Source: Theocolax elegans (taxonomy: Eukaryota > Arthropoda > Insecta > Hymenoptera > Cerocephalidae). From it: a DNA stretch of 64,000 bases. The DNA lies in contig CM047431.1 of assembly GCA_026168455.1 (NCBI GenBank), forward strand, positions 45,573,466-45,637,465, given 5' to 3'. Below the pieces are notes generated by a model that had not been told where the DNA came from, searched no databases, and saw only the letters and a list, made by a program, of their open reading frames with translations. This document shows positions 11,160-21,668 of the stretch, one piece after another (the first letter of the stretch is position 1; each line of letters starts with the position of its first letter). The position numbers and the translations under genes were made by a program.

Positions 11160-11720
11160 AGGGATTCAAGGGAGTGCAAGTAAGATCAACGTTTCAATGT
11201 TTAAAAAAAAATTATAAAACCACATCTAAGGGGTTTTTGGGAGCTGATCACGAATCTGGTGTTAGATTATCAGTGACCCATTGGATCAATCATTTAAATA
11301 AAATTAACCAAATTCCAGATCAAAGCCAAGGTCACCACTGAAACCCTTGTTCAAGGTCACGTAAGACCTAGTATACATTTTTTTATTTTACCACAAATTT
11401 TGAGAAATTTCCAGGGGTTTTCCCATGAACATAATTTCGACCATTATTTAACCCCTAGAGGTAACGTTGACCTTGGGTCTCAAAATAGTTTTGAACGTAG
11501 AATTTTCCGCTCTTTCGATTGCCGTTATAAAAAATGGGGGTTTCCATTTAAAAAGATTATGTTGACCTTCAAGTGACCTTAAAGTCAAAACCAAGGTCAC
11601 CAATGAACTCCTCGTCGAAAGTTACATAAGATCCCACATTGATTATTTTCATTTTACACCAAATTTCAGAAATTTTTAGGGGTTTCCATACTTTTGGGAC
11701 ACCCTGTATATATATTGCGT
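11160..11720. repeat. MITE-like repeat with internal duplication and a GGGACACCCTGTAT end
   Basis: Two imperfect direct repeats about 260 bp apart (around 11325-11440 and 11590-11690) share AAGGTCACC...GAA, then GTCA/TTACATAAGA and CAAATTT..GAAATTT..AGGGGTTT. The right side ends in TTGGGACACCCTGTATATA near 11695-11715, a terminus frequently seen in insect Tc1/mariner-type non-autonomous elements. The left terminus was not found. AAGGTCA or its complement TGACCTT occurs repeatedly. It is non-coding. Confidence 0.6.
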
Positions 11721-11729
11721 AAAACTTTT

Positions 11730-12590
11730 TAGAGATTATCGCGACGTGATTCGAAAGTATTTTGGGAATTATCGCGCGAGTTTCCCGAAATAAGAAATTT
11801 TTTTATGCGCGAACAACAAAACAAAAGAAAAAATACTGAACGCTAGTAATTTATTTTAATATCCGTTTCTCATGTTTTAAAATTTTAATTCTATCGCAAC
11901 ACGGTAAAAAAAATTTCGCGAATCGTCGTCAGTGATTTATCCTAAGGGAGATTACACGATACCTCAAGGTTCACCCAGCCTAGCCCCAGGCATCGGCGTC
12001 ATCTAGTGAATGGGGCACATTCAAGGATCAGAGTCGAAACTCTTTTATCCGTTATAAAATAAAAGAAATTTCGCAGTCCCATGTGTTAACACGGGACCAC
12101 TCGGGGCTTGTCACCGCTAGGGTTATTCAGCTCCTGAAAGGGAAAAGGATGAGGGTTATGAGAGCAGCATGGTTTGCTGTTTACTCACTATCGGTGGTTC
12201 CTCTGCTTCTTCCGCGATCGAACTTCTTATGGTTGTCAGGATACGAGTGCTCGCATACTCGTATAGAGATTACGTATTATTATTTTTTTTTTTTTTGTTA
12301 TTTAACGTCGCTCTATTTATGCTGCTAGGGCTAATCAGCGACGGAGGTGAACGGTGTGTCTGTAAACAAAGCACATGTAGTTGAAACAGTGGTGCTTGTG
12401 TCCATCGGAAGATATCATCGGTCACTGTAATTAGTCTAATAATTACAGTTTCCTGTCCTCCCGCTGGAACCACCGCGATCCTCTTTACATCTTCGCGTCC
12501 CTAACGTTTCCTATAGTTCAGATGCAAGTGCCTCTCATGCACTGACAAGTGCACGAAACGCACGCGCACCTGAACTGGCGTCACATTATA
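11730..12590. other. Spacer, no gene recognised; possible LTR
   Basis: Mixed-composition sequence with several short overlapping ORFs on both strands that look like chance. On the minus strand it follows a polypurine-like AGGGGGGAT (12779-12771) and a TATA-like GTATAAATACG near 12750. It may therefore include the 3' LTR of the Gypsy remnant at 12825-14471. The LTR ends could not be fixed. Confidence 0.35.
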
Positions 12591-12599
12591 GTGACACGC

Positions 12600-12728
12600 C
12601 GAGCCACTGAGTCGCGGTGTTCGAAAAATGCACATGAAAAACTTTTCAGAGGTACACGTCTGGGATCGAACCCACGACCCTCGGTGTGAGAGTCGGGAGC
12701 TCTACCCTTGAGCCACCGCGGCTCTTTT
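12600..12728 (-). repeat. tRNA-derived SINE-like sequence (pol III A and B boxes)
   Basis: On the minus strand an A-box-like TGGCTCAAGGGTAGAGC (12712-12696 region) is followed about 35 bases later by a B-box GGTTCGATCCC (near 12670-12660). A D-stem GCTC/GAGC is visible. The anticodon arm region CCCGACTCTCAC resembles a tRNA with a CTC anticodon, but the 3' half of the stem no longer pairs, so this is not a functional tRNA. It lies just downstream of a polypurine-like tract, so it may sit inside an LTR. Confidence 0.6.
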
Positions 12729-12824
12729 AGATTACGTATTACGTATTTATACGCAATATAGGCTGGTTGCATCCCCCCTAAATAAATAGTAAAATCGTAT
12801 AAATTGTTAAAAAGAAACTTTATT

Positions 12825-13265
12825 CTATTTTTTTTTATCCCATCTGGATGCTTGGAGTCTTAGAACATCTTCGTTAGAAGAAGATGTGGACGACGAAACA
12901 GCGGCCTTTTTTAAGGTAATGCCGAAGAATCTTTTGTAATATTCCTTTCGGAATCCTATCGGGATCTCCGGTGGCGGCGGAGAGACGTGGACGGCACAGT
13001 GATGTCTGTATATGTAATGGCGGGCGAACCACTCCTCCACATACCTCTCTCGTTCTTGGGCTTTTTCTATTTTGAGCCGCATTCTGGCCTCCTCTATTCT
13101 ACCTTTGCAGGAGTATTTCACGTGAAAGAGAGCGTACGGTAGCTGTTCCCTACGCATATTTGCCAAAAACTGCTCAAATTCGAGAACCCGAATGCGTTCC
13201 TCGCATCTCCGCACCTGGTGCTGCATCTTCTGCTGCATTCGGCGCTTTTGTTGATTTCGTGGCAC
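12825..13265 (-). CDS. Basic hypothetical protein at the 3' end of a Gypsy remnant
   Basis: An open frame of 146 codons; no ATG is available at the 5' end (the frame opens with GTG at 13265), so the true start is unknown. The product is strongly basic: Gln/Arg-rich at the N-terminus, then an alpha-helical charged middle (RIEEARMRLKIEKAQERERY) and a Pro-rich and Ser-rich tail ending in WDKKK. It overlaps, in a different frame, the integrase C-terminal segment (RGKFHASGLKMY near 13300-13270). It is followed by a polypurine-like tract at 12779-12771. It could be an accessory third ORF of the retrotransposon. I do not recognise a domain. Confidence 0.45.
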   Translation of the reverse strand: MPRNQQKRRMQQKMQHQVRRCEERIRVLEFEQFLANMRREQLPYALFHVKYSCKGRIEEARMRLKIEKAQERERYVEEWFARHYIYRHHCAVHVSPPPPEIPIGFRKEYYKRFFGITLKKAAVSSSTSSSNEDVLRLQASRWDKKK

Positions 13266-14053
13266 AGTACATTTTTAAACCTGACGCATGAAATTTTCCT
13301 CTTATTAGATTTGCATTTGGATCCATTAGTTCGTACGTTGCACAGGACAAAACATTCGAGACAACATAAGGACCTTCATAGCGTGAATTTTATAACCTTA
13401 CTAATCATACGTTTTAATTTTGTACACGTTAAGTCTTCGCTGATCATTTTGTAACACTTGAGAGGACCGATATGCCCATATAATTCGTGCGTTTCGTGAA
13501 TGAGTTCAAATGCGATTTCGTGAGTTAAAACGTATTTTGACCCGAATTTATTTGTCTTATTCTAATTACTTCAATTTTTAAATTGATTTCGGGGCATTTT
13601 ACAGATATCTGTCGGCTATCTTTTTCATCGTTTTCTAAAAGAAAATCTCGACAGTTATCAAATACGGAATTTACTTCGCAACACGATAAGTTAAGCCGTT
13701 GAACTCTTGAATCGGATTTGCATTTTGTCGATTTAAGTTTCTTGACGGCGTTTTCCAGCACATGATTATCGATGCTTATTACTGGCGGACTATCACAGGG
13801 TCGAATGACGGAGTTGACGTCACAATCTGACGTATCGTTAACAATTTCATGTGAATTACCGGTTTCATCTGATGCGTTAAAAGTATTATTTCCGTTAGTT
13901 AAGATTCTTTTTCTACGATGGTTACGTTTTCGCTGTAAGGAATTTCCCGTTTTAACTGTTGCATCAAGTTCTAAACGTTGAGTTATTTTATTAAAATCCG
14001 AGGCTCTTGATGCAACTCTTATTGGTTTCCCGAATCATCTTTTTCAATTACGT
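13180..14053 (-). pseudogene. Second Ty3/Gypsy pol remnant, internally deleted
   Basis: Reading the minus strand from 14020, one frame gives a low-complexity segment of possible protease or linker (NKITQRLELDATVKTGNSL, then PPVISIDNHVLENAVKKL). Near 13510-13440, reading in a shifted frame, an integrase zinc-finger-like segment appears: ELIHETHELYGHIGPLKCYKMI. After about 13385 the frame jumps to an integrase C-terminal-like motif (EGPYVVSNVLSC...YELMD, then IRGKFHASGLKMY). The whole RT, RNase H and integrase core is missing, so a large internal deletion has joined pol ends. This is a dead copy. Confidence 0.7.
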
Positions 14054-14063
14054 CTAGGTTTAA

Positions 14064-14471
14064 TTAATTAATTTGCGGGCTATTTGAATTATTACCGTGA
14101 CTATGATTATTACCGAAATTTCGGTTACTTGAATTATTAGAACTAGAATTGTATCGATACGGGCCGTTTCTATGTACCGGTGTGCTGTTATTCCCACGAT
14201 TATCGTACAAATTCGATAACGAGGTGGAAGATCTAAAATTATTTTCGCGAAGGTTGCTCGGTTGTGCATTGCAATTAGATGAATCGCTTCTAGGATCACT
14301 AAAACGTGAATTGTCACGCGATTCATTAAAAGGTACATAACGCAATATGTTTCTCGTCGCGTTTAATTGACCTGCTTGATATAATGAATCTAGAAGAGCA
14401 ACAAAATCTGTAATGCAAATTATGCGCTGTACAATCGTCGTTTGTTGAATGTGTTCGTCACAGTGGCGCAC
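14064..14471 (-). pseudogene. Gypsy gag C-terminal fragment
   Basis: 135 codons without a clear start. The N-terminal part matches the organisation of the gag remnant at 2842-3953 (CDEHIQQTTIVQ..., then LLDSLYQAGQLNATRN). The remainder is Asn/Ser/Arg-rich low complexity (SSSNNSSNRNFGNNHSHGNN), typical of retrotransposon nucleocapsid-like tails without a CCHC knuckle. It lies directly upstream of the pol remnant on the same strand. Confidence 0.6.
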
Positions 14472-14840
14472 TAACCGTCGAATAATTGAAGCGTTCTATG
14501 GAATAAGGGCGTATCTCGAAAAAGTTCAATTTGAGAAAATCGTTTTTAAAAATGTTTACATATCATTGAACTCTTATATACATTAGAAATGACTATAACT
14601 TTAAATCATTGTCAGGGCATATATATATAACATTATACTTTGAGATTTCTATTATCAATTATTCAATAATAGTTGATTAACAACAATTAATAATCAACAA
14701 ACAATTAATATAATAACATTTATGAACGCAATCAAACCGTAAGTTTTACAAATACTAATAAATATTGTAATATCGTTTAATTGTTTTTCAAACAAAACTT
14801 TTTTCGGATTAACTTTTTTTACGTTAGTTTTTTAAACACT
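14472..14840. other. Spacer, no gene seen
   Basis: AT-rich sequence between the gag fragment and the 3' end of the DUF7869-type pseudogene. It contains TTGATTATTAA-type short inverted repeats near 14650-14720. Nothing else is supported. Confidence 0.4.
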
Positions 14841-16180
14841 TTACTTTTCTATTAACTTATTTAGTCGGTCACCATTCTTTTTCTCCATAAATTTTATAAC
14901 ACTCCTAATATCTTTGATTTTAGCCACTTTTAGTGGAACCAACGGAACTGGTAACAATGAAAATTCTGAGCTTTTTATAACATTCTTTTTTCCATAAGAA
15001 AATACGTCAAAATGTTTTTTGTATGTTTTAGAAGCATAAATCATCCCATTAGGTTTGTAAGTCAAAACTTTATACGACTGTATCTTGAATTTCAAATTTT
15101 TTAATTTTGTTGCTTTTGGAATAGTAAGTTTAATACTTTTAAGTGCAGATTTCCAATCATTTATAAATTTTTTTCCGTGTATCACTTGAAAAGGCTTGGG
15201 ATTAGTTTTGCAGCTTTTAAGAATTTGTATATACTGGTTTACACTTTCTATAGTTTCTTCACGCTTCACTAATTTACTATATTTGGCAAATTTACGGTCA
15301 CACTGGTTGAAAGAGTGACCTCTGACAGGAAATACATGAACAATTTTTGTATTTAACTGAATTGACAACCATGAACAAAATGAGACTACTGTTGAATTTT
15401 TATTCTGTCCACCGCAACCATCCGAAAGCAAGATTATTTCTGTGTAATCATCTTTTTCTAGGCATCGGGATAAAAAGTGATAAACAAACGAACATACACT
15501 GTTTGGGTCTTTTTTGCTTCATTTTCCATTGAATAGTAGAAGGTACTTGAACCGTCATTATGACAATGTACATTAAAATTATAAATCCAAAAGAGTCTCT
15601 TATAAAACTGACTGTTGAAATTTAACTTGGGTAAAGCTAAATTTTGAGAATAATCAAATTCGATTACTAGTTTTTTATTTCCTTCCTCATTACAAGATGC
15701 CAAGTAATTTTTCTTTAACAGTTTGTAATCTGCGATATATTTTTTATGTAATTCATACATTGATTTGCATGGATCTTCAGCATTTGCTTTTAATTTGATG
15801 ATTGATTCTGTACAATAATCACAGACGTCAGTACGAGGCAATGAAATCGAATACTTGCATGTTTTAAAAAAATTGTAGTACCTTTGATAAGACATTTTTA
15901 AGTTAGTCTTTGCTTTCTTTCTATAATACTCTTTGAAAAGTTTATGTAGTATTTTAATATTTAGACTTGGATGAGTAAAATATTTTCTATTGCTTTTTTC
16001 CCTGGCATTATGTGATTTTCTGTGAGGAATTGACTTTAAATGACTTTTCGCTAATTCAAACACATCACTGCTAATTTTGTATGGACGGTTATTATGTTTT
16101 CCTCTTGAATCTTCAATTGCAACACCTGATTGAATTTTACCATGTAAAACACGTATTCTTTTATCACTAATTTGATACAA
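14841..16180 (-). pseudogene. DUF7869-type (SDGCGGQNKN) protein, frameshifted
   Basis: Two consecutive minus-strand ORFs (16180-15458, 240 codons, and 15431-14841, 196 codons) are one protein. The N-terminal half contains RGKHNNRPYK, then a Cys motif (TDVCDYCTE) and the core start VIEFDYSQNLALPKL...YKRLFWIYNFNVH. The second half starts with the hallmark LSDGCGGQNKNS, then VFPVRGHSFNQCDRKF and a basic C-terminus. The frames are connected by a one-base change in an A6 run (T at 15510-15515), after which the reading continues through HFLSRCLEKDD into LSDGCGG. This is the domain architecture of the gene at 51302-57353, which carries TDNCGGQNRN. The fold is DDE-like and the family is widespread in insects, possibly transposon-derived; molecular function is unknown. 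No upstream exons were found here. Confidence 0.75.
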
Positions 16181-16307
16181 CTTTAAAAAAAATTATTTAC
16201 ACACTGGGATTGCCATTCCTTCTACATTAACGCCCAAATATTATGGATTTGCAATCTAAGACCGGTTGTTGTATGTGTTTTTGTTACTTTCCATGTCATG
16301 CAGCTAC

Positions 16308-16408
16308 CCGCGTAAAAAATTAAAGTTTATATGAACTTTATATAAACTTTAGGTTTGGCTAAACTTGATATGGGGTTGTCCAACGAGACTGAGCCGAACT
16401 TGTGCAAT
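16308..16408. repeat. Outer transposon terminus, CCCGCGTAAAAAA type
   Basis: About 100 bp beginning CCCGCGTAAAAAATTAAAG and ending GAGCCGAACTTGTGCAATTG. Its reverse complement is present at 45054-45147 next to the CACTA-like transposase. Inside is a small imperfect palindrome of AAAGTTTATAT type. It is partly similar to the neighbouring terminus at 17809 onward (same CCCGCGTAAAAAA start and a GCCGAACTTG motif). Confidence 0.7.
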
Positions 16409-17801
16409 TGACTTTTCAAGTTTGGCGAAAGTATATCAAATGTTCATCTGAAATTCATATAAAGTTTTTATAAAGTTTTTTTACAATTAATGACAAATAA
16501 AATATAGTTTATACCAAGTTTAGTTGAACTCAATATCAACGTGATAGCAAGTTCAGGTTTATAAAGTCATATAATGTTGATATCAACATACCCAAAGAAA
16601 AATTTTAAAAATCTGCTTTAACTGACATCAGTAAGAATACATCGGTTAGAAAAATGGAGATATATTCCAAAAAATTCGAATCCGTCACTGAAAAGTGTTG
16701 TCCATTTCCTTAGTTTTGATGACATAACCTGAAAGAAGAAATTTAAAAAACCACAAAGTATCTATTTTTACATATTAATATATTAATTAAAACATAATAA
16801 AAACATAAAATTTTTAATTTAAATAGAGAAAACTTATCTGATCCAGCGATCCTAAATGAGCCTTCTTGTGTCGTATTTTTCATGCTGACATCGTTGTCTG
16901 TTTTACGCCTTACGTACACCGATCGTGCAACGATGCTCTTTTAACACGTTTCCACACTAAACGGCGACTCATGATGATTACAATTGCACAAAGAATGCAA
17001 TTTATCAAACTTTCAAATTTGCAAAAAACAGCCTGGTCCGCTAATCCTTTTCGCGCTGCTCTCGCGAGTGAACTGACGCTAGGGTTAGCTGCCAACACAA
17101 CATTGTTTTGTTTTTTTTTGTCGGCTAATTTATCGATATCTAACCAATACGTCAGTACCCTTGCGAATGTGGCGCGAGAAGGACCAGCAGACCAGGTTAT
17201 TTTGTGCAAATCTGACAGTTTGATAAGTGCAATTGTAATCATCGTGAGTCGCCGTTTAGTGTGTAAACGTGTTAAAAGAGCAACGTTGCTCGATCGGTGT
17301 ACGTAAAGCGTAATCTGGACGATGATGTTAGCATGAAAAATACGACACAAGAAGACTCATTTGGGATCAGATAAGTTTTCTCTATTTAAATTAAAAATTT
17401 TATGTTTTTAATTATGTTTTAATTAATATATTAATATGTAAAAATAGATACTTTGTGGTTTTTTAAATTTCTTCTTTCAGGTTATGTCATCAAAACTAAG
17501 GAAATGGACAACACTTTTCAGTGACGGATTCGAATTTTTTAGAATATATCTCCATGGTTTTAACCGATGTATTCTTACTGATGTCAGTTAAAGGAGATTT
17601 TTAAAATTTTTCTTTGGGTATGTTGATATCAACATTATATGACTTTATAAACCTGAACTTGCTATCACGTTGATATTGAGTTCAGCTAAACTTGGTATAA
17701 ACTATATTTTATTTGTCATTCATTGTAAAAAAACTTTATAAAAACTTTATATGAATTTCAGATGAACATTTGATATACTTTCGCCAAATTTGAAAAGTCA
17801 C
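16409..17801. mobile_element. 1.4-kb foldback palindrome, arms about 650-690 bp
   Basis: The left arm (starting TGACTTTTCAAGTTTGGCG) and the right arm (ending CCAAATTTGAAAAGTCA) are reverse complements for nearly their whole length. The centre is near 17105 and the unpaired loop is only about 80-100 bases. The arms include the markers GGATCAGATAAGTTTTCTC and GTGACGGATTCGAA in both orientations. Because of the symmetry, both strands carry matching 146-codon ORFs (16866-17306 plus, 17350-16910 minus; both begin MCRIFHA). These are more diverged near the centre than at the ends. I do not recognise the protein and regard these ORFs as uncertain. The palindrome interrupts a sequence that is uninterrupted at 45 kb. 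It looks like a foldback-type non-autonomous element. Confidence 0.88.
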
Positions 17802-17808
17802 CCGCGTA

Positions 17809-18395
17809 AAAAAATGAAACTTAATACTAACTTAATATAAAGTTTATGTTTATATAAACTTTATATTTACGTGCCTAAAGGGACTATGCCGAACTTGGAG
17901 TTTTATTGAATTAAGTTTACCGATTGTTAATAATAAGTATGGGGAAAGTTAATACAAAGTATTAAAAAATTATTTTCCAAATATAGATTAATAATAAAGC
18001 TCAGACAAAGTGCAACTAAACTTGATACGCACGTCATCTTAATTTGATGAAAACTTGTTCTTAACTTCATAAATTGTAGCAATTCAACGTGTGATATGTG
18101 TAAACTTTATTTAGATTTTATATAAACATCATATTTACTTTTTATAAATGTATGAAAAACTTAAGTCATTGGAATATTTAGCTTGCAAAAGTTATAAATA
18201 ATTTAAAGAAAATTTGTTAATACTTTATACTTACATTTAATTTATTTAAATAATTTTTAAAATATTAGTTATTTAATAAATATAATATACAAATACGGTA
18301 AGTAAATACTTTTTTTCTCAAAACCAAAATAATTTTTACGCATATTGTGGTGTTAAATAATTTTATTTAATTAAGAATAAAACCATAATAATGTA
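17809..18395 (-). repeat. 3' terminal region of a CACTA-like element (second copy)
   Basis: Reverse complement of 44525-45055 with few differences. It starts CCCGCGTAAAAAAATGAAAC and contains many AAGTTTATATAAACTTT-like subterminal repeats and a GCCGAACTTGG motif. At the 42-45 kb locus this sequence directly follows the transposase stop codon, so here it is the 3' flank of a copy whose coding part is absent. Confidence 0.75.
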
Positions 18396-18476
18396 AATAG
18401 ATTACTAATTCTTTAAATTAATATTATTAATGTTGAAGATTTGATTAAACTAAAATACTTTTTAATAAATTTAAAA

Positions 18477-20482
18477 TCATTTATTAAGATCTAAATAATT
18501 AATCTTTTTGGCTTTCTTTTCTTTAAATTTTTCTTCATATTCTTCTTTCCCCTGATTCTTTCGTTTAATTTTCGCTTTTGGGTGATCAACTTCTTTACTA
18601 TCTTCTACATTATCATCAACATGCAGAGTTTGATCATCATTGTTAATTTCTTTCTCGGTTTTTCGTTCTTTCTTCTGTTTTCTTTTTTCATGATTCTCAA
18701 ACTTTTCCAAATCCTTTATATCTTTATCTTCTAAATCTTTATCCTTTTTCTCTACCTCTTGTTTGCCTTTAGTGCGGTTTTTTGCTGTACCTTTTTCGAC
18801 TACATTTGCCTTAGAGCGCAATTGTGGCACACATTTGTGTCAGTACTTCTCTATATTTCGGGTAAGTAATTTTATATTTTTCTTTTTTCGCATTCTGATT
18901 AATAAATTCTATTAAAAAATGTGCAACGTTTAGTATAATATTTATATATATGTATAAGTTAAAAAGAATAATATTTTAAAAAAGATATATTACGTATAAC
19001 TGCCTCATATACGTCTGAGGGTATTGGTGTACGATTATTTTTTCCAGTTGGAGAACTATGCCGAAGCACTTCTTCTCCTAATATTAATTTCATCAGTTGA
19101 CGGACTATTATTTTTGGTTTTCTTGCATACATCTGTTGAATGCTTGTTGCCTTGAATCTATCGACGAAAACACCTGTTCCATCTGCAAACTCCATCTATA
19201 AATCAATTTAATTTTTGTAATTTATTGTAATTTTTTTACGTAATTAGAAATTGTTAAACATATTGTTACAGTATTATTTACTTCTTTGCTTTGATCTACT
19301 TCCTTCGTATTTATTTTGTTAATCCTTAAGTGATGCTACAAACAAAAATAATATAATTTATAATGTAAATAATGTTGTTACTGTATTGGTTACCTTAGCT
19401 TCACGTGTATCAATATTATTCACAAGTTGTAGCAAGTACTTCAAGTTTTTCATATCGTCGCTAGAAACTAAATAAAAAAATATAATATCTCTAAAATATG
19501 AATATATCGTGTGTATAAAATAATATTACGTGTTAAATCATTGAGATCTGGCTTCGCATAATTAATTTTTGATATGACATCGTAATTATTTTCATATGTA
19601 CTGGAGTAGCTTGTTGAAGGCTCATCCAAAAAATTATTAAAATCGTTTTCGTCTATTGCATACCTGTGTTTTAAACATTAAATATAAAATAACAGAAAAT
19701 AATTTAAATCAAATTTATAGAAATAGAATATTAAATATAAACTAGAAAAGATTTATAAATACTTTCTTAAAAGTCTCTGCATGTTCACTATAGAAAAAAT
19801 GATAAAGAAAACTAATTGTACAGTGCAATTGTAAGTAAGTGTGTATAAATCGAATATTTTATTAAGATTACTGCATAGTGAGATGGAGAAATCAAGGAAA
19901 TGAAGATTAGTAAGAGAAAGCATTTAAGATAAACCTTGTAAAAAATAGTGTATGTAAGTAAAAGTTTGTTAAGATACTTATTAATGAGAATGTAGTTTTA
20001 TCAATATATTGTATAATTTACTCGGTATCTTCGGTATTTAAACAAGAATCACTGGTTACATTTTCGAAAATAGATTGCTTTTTTAGAATTATTTCGTTAT
20101 CCTTTGCTATAGCATCCCGCTTAGCCAATTTGTTCTCTTTTTTTTTTCTTTTATCCATCCGCTTTTTTAATAATAAATCAGCTGAAACAAGCGATTTTCT
20201 TTCTGGTGTAATAAGTTTGCCATCCTTCGTTACATCAAGTGACTCCAGCCAATCCTTTTTTTCTGTAAAAAATAGGGATTCAATATAGTAATGTATATTA
20301 CAAAGTAGTATGTTCATAAGAAAAATGGATAACTTACCACTTATTTTCAGAATTTTCACGTCATACCACGCTTTTCCCCACTTTGCAACACTTCCATCGT
20401 TTTTATCTTTTCCCTCTTTAACATCGTCATATGGTATCACGCTTACTTCCTGAGAATCATCCCAATAGACTAACGCAAACAT
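18477..20482 (-). CDS. BEN-domain protein, seven exons
   Basis: Exons, all with GT-AG borders and matching phases: 20482-20338 (ATG; MFALVYWDDSQEVSV), 20262-20022, 19663-19530, 19467-19394, 19335-19282, 19195-18994 and 18908 onward. Exon 2 encodes a Lys-rich segment. Exon 6 with exon 7 gives a BEN domain (GTGVFVDRF, LGEEVLRHSSPTGKN, IPSDVYEAVI, then INQNAKKEKYKITY, REVLTQMCA). BEN domains bind DNA or mediate chromatin repression; the first exon resembles N-termini of insect BEN proteins. In exon 7 one extra A at 18822-18823 shifts the frame just before the conserved C-terminal LRSK. The strict frame stops at 18811, while the alternative frame continues through a Lys/Glu-rich tail to 18477. 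It is either a real gene with a sequencing or assembly indel, or a very recent pseudogene. Confidence 0.85.
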
Positions 20483-21668
20483 ATTTGAATGTTTACAATC
20501 TGCTTATCCAAAATAGTGTTTTTATTTTTCCAACTGTATTTTAAAATATTAATTCAAAATCAGTTAATGATTAACAAGGAACTATGCGTCGATACTATCT
20601 GATTTTTCAATATCATTAAAGGTTAGTTGTCGCAACCAACTTCGTTGTGTTTAATCGCTTGTTGTATGTTTTAATTTTATGTCACATACAATGTAGTGTA
20701 TATGTGTGTGTACTTCTACTTATTAAATATATCAAGCTTAAATAATTTCAATATAATGCATCATAAACATTTATTTAATTATATATAAAATTGGTACAGG
20801 AATAAAAAAGTTGAACAAAATTTCTCAACAATTATTCAATTACTTTTAATATAAAGACATATACATAAAATCTAACGTTAGAACAGTGAAGGTAGTTGCA
20901 ATTTTGTGTCAGTGTTTATATGTCAAACTAAAAAGTCAACGCAAACGTTTCGTATGATAAATAATTTGCATTTTAATTATGTGATTTTTTAAGGGAAATA
21001 AGCAGACTTTAAAAACCGTAATCTGTTTTAACACCTCAAATATTCATTAGATTCCGAAAGTGCTGGTTCCATCACGATCAATTATTACTAAATACGATTC
21101 CTTACAAGATAATCAACACAAGTAAATTATTAAAATATTTTCTTTTCTCTCTTTTCTACAATGTTGATTCTCTCTGCGTTTCGCTTAAGTATAAAATAGC
21201 AATCTTTGTTTATCAAATACGCACGCAATTTGATTTTTAAAGTCTCTCTCTCTGTTCGTCTCTCATTCTTGCGCTCTCTCTCACTCTCTCTCTCTCTCTT
21301 CATCGTATCCATTCTTTTGATTAATAAAGTTTTTGCGTGCGTTTAAGAAGATAAAGTATAAAAATAAATGCTTGTTTCATGTGGTTAACAAGCGATCATG
21401 TTTTATCGATTTCTTTTTCATGTTTTTAAAAATTATTTTTCCTTTTTCACGCTTTTCTTTTTATTAACAATACATCAAGAATTTTTTAACCTAAAATTTT
21501 TAATCTTGCTATAACTGCAGATTTTTATGTAATAATGAAAATCCTAACTTTAATATTTACTAGAAATGAATCAATTCTGTGATTATTGTCACGATTATAT
21601 TTAGTTTTGTTTAACGTTTCCCTTATTAGATTTTCTGTACAATAGAAGATTAATATAGTAAAAAGGAG
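20483..21668. other. Intergenic region upstream of the BEN gene
   Basis: AT-rich sequence between two divergent ORFs. A CT-rich microsatellite lies at about 21241-21300, and the Arg/Glu-rich ORF over it is its translation. No promoter element could be fixed with confidence. Confidence 0.45.

Noticed and set aside
12600..12728. Functional tRNA-Glu gene
   Set aside because: The anticodon stem does not pair and the acceptor stem cannot be closed, so it is called tRNA-derived instead.
12581..12772. 63-codon ORF on the minus strand
   Set aside because: It reads through the tRNA-like A and B boxes and is a translation of the repeat, not a gene.
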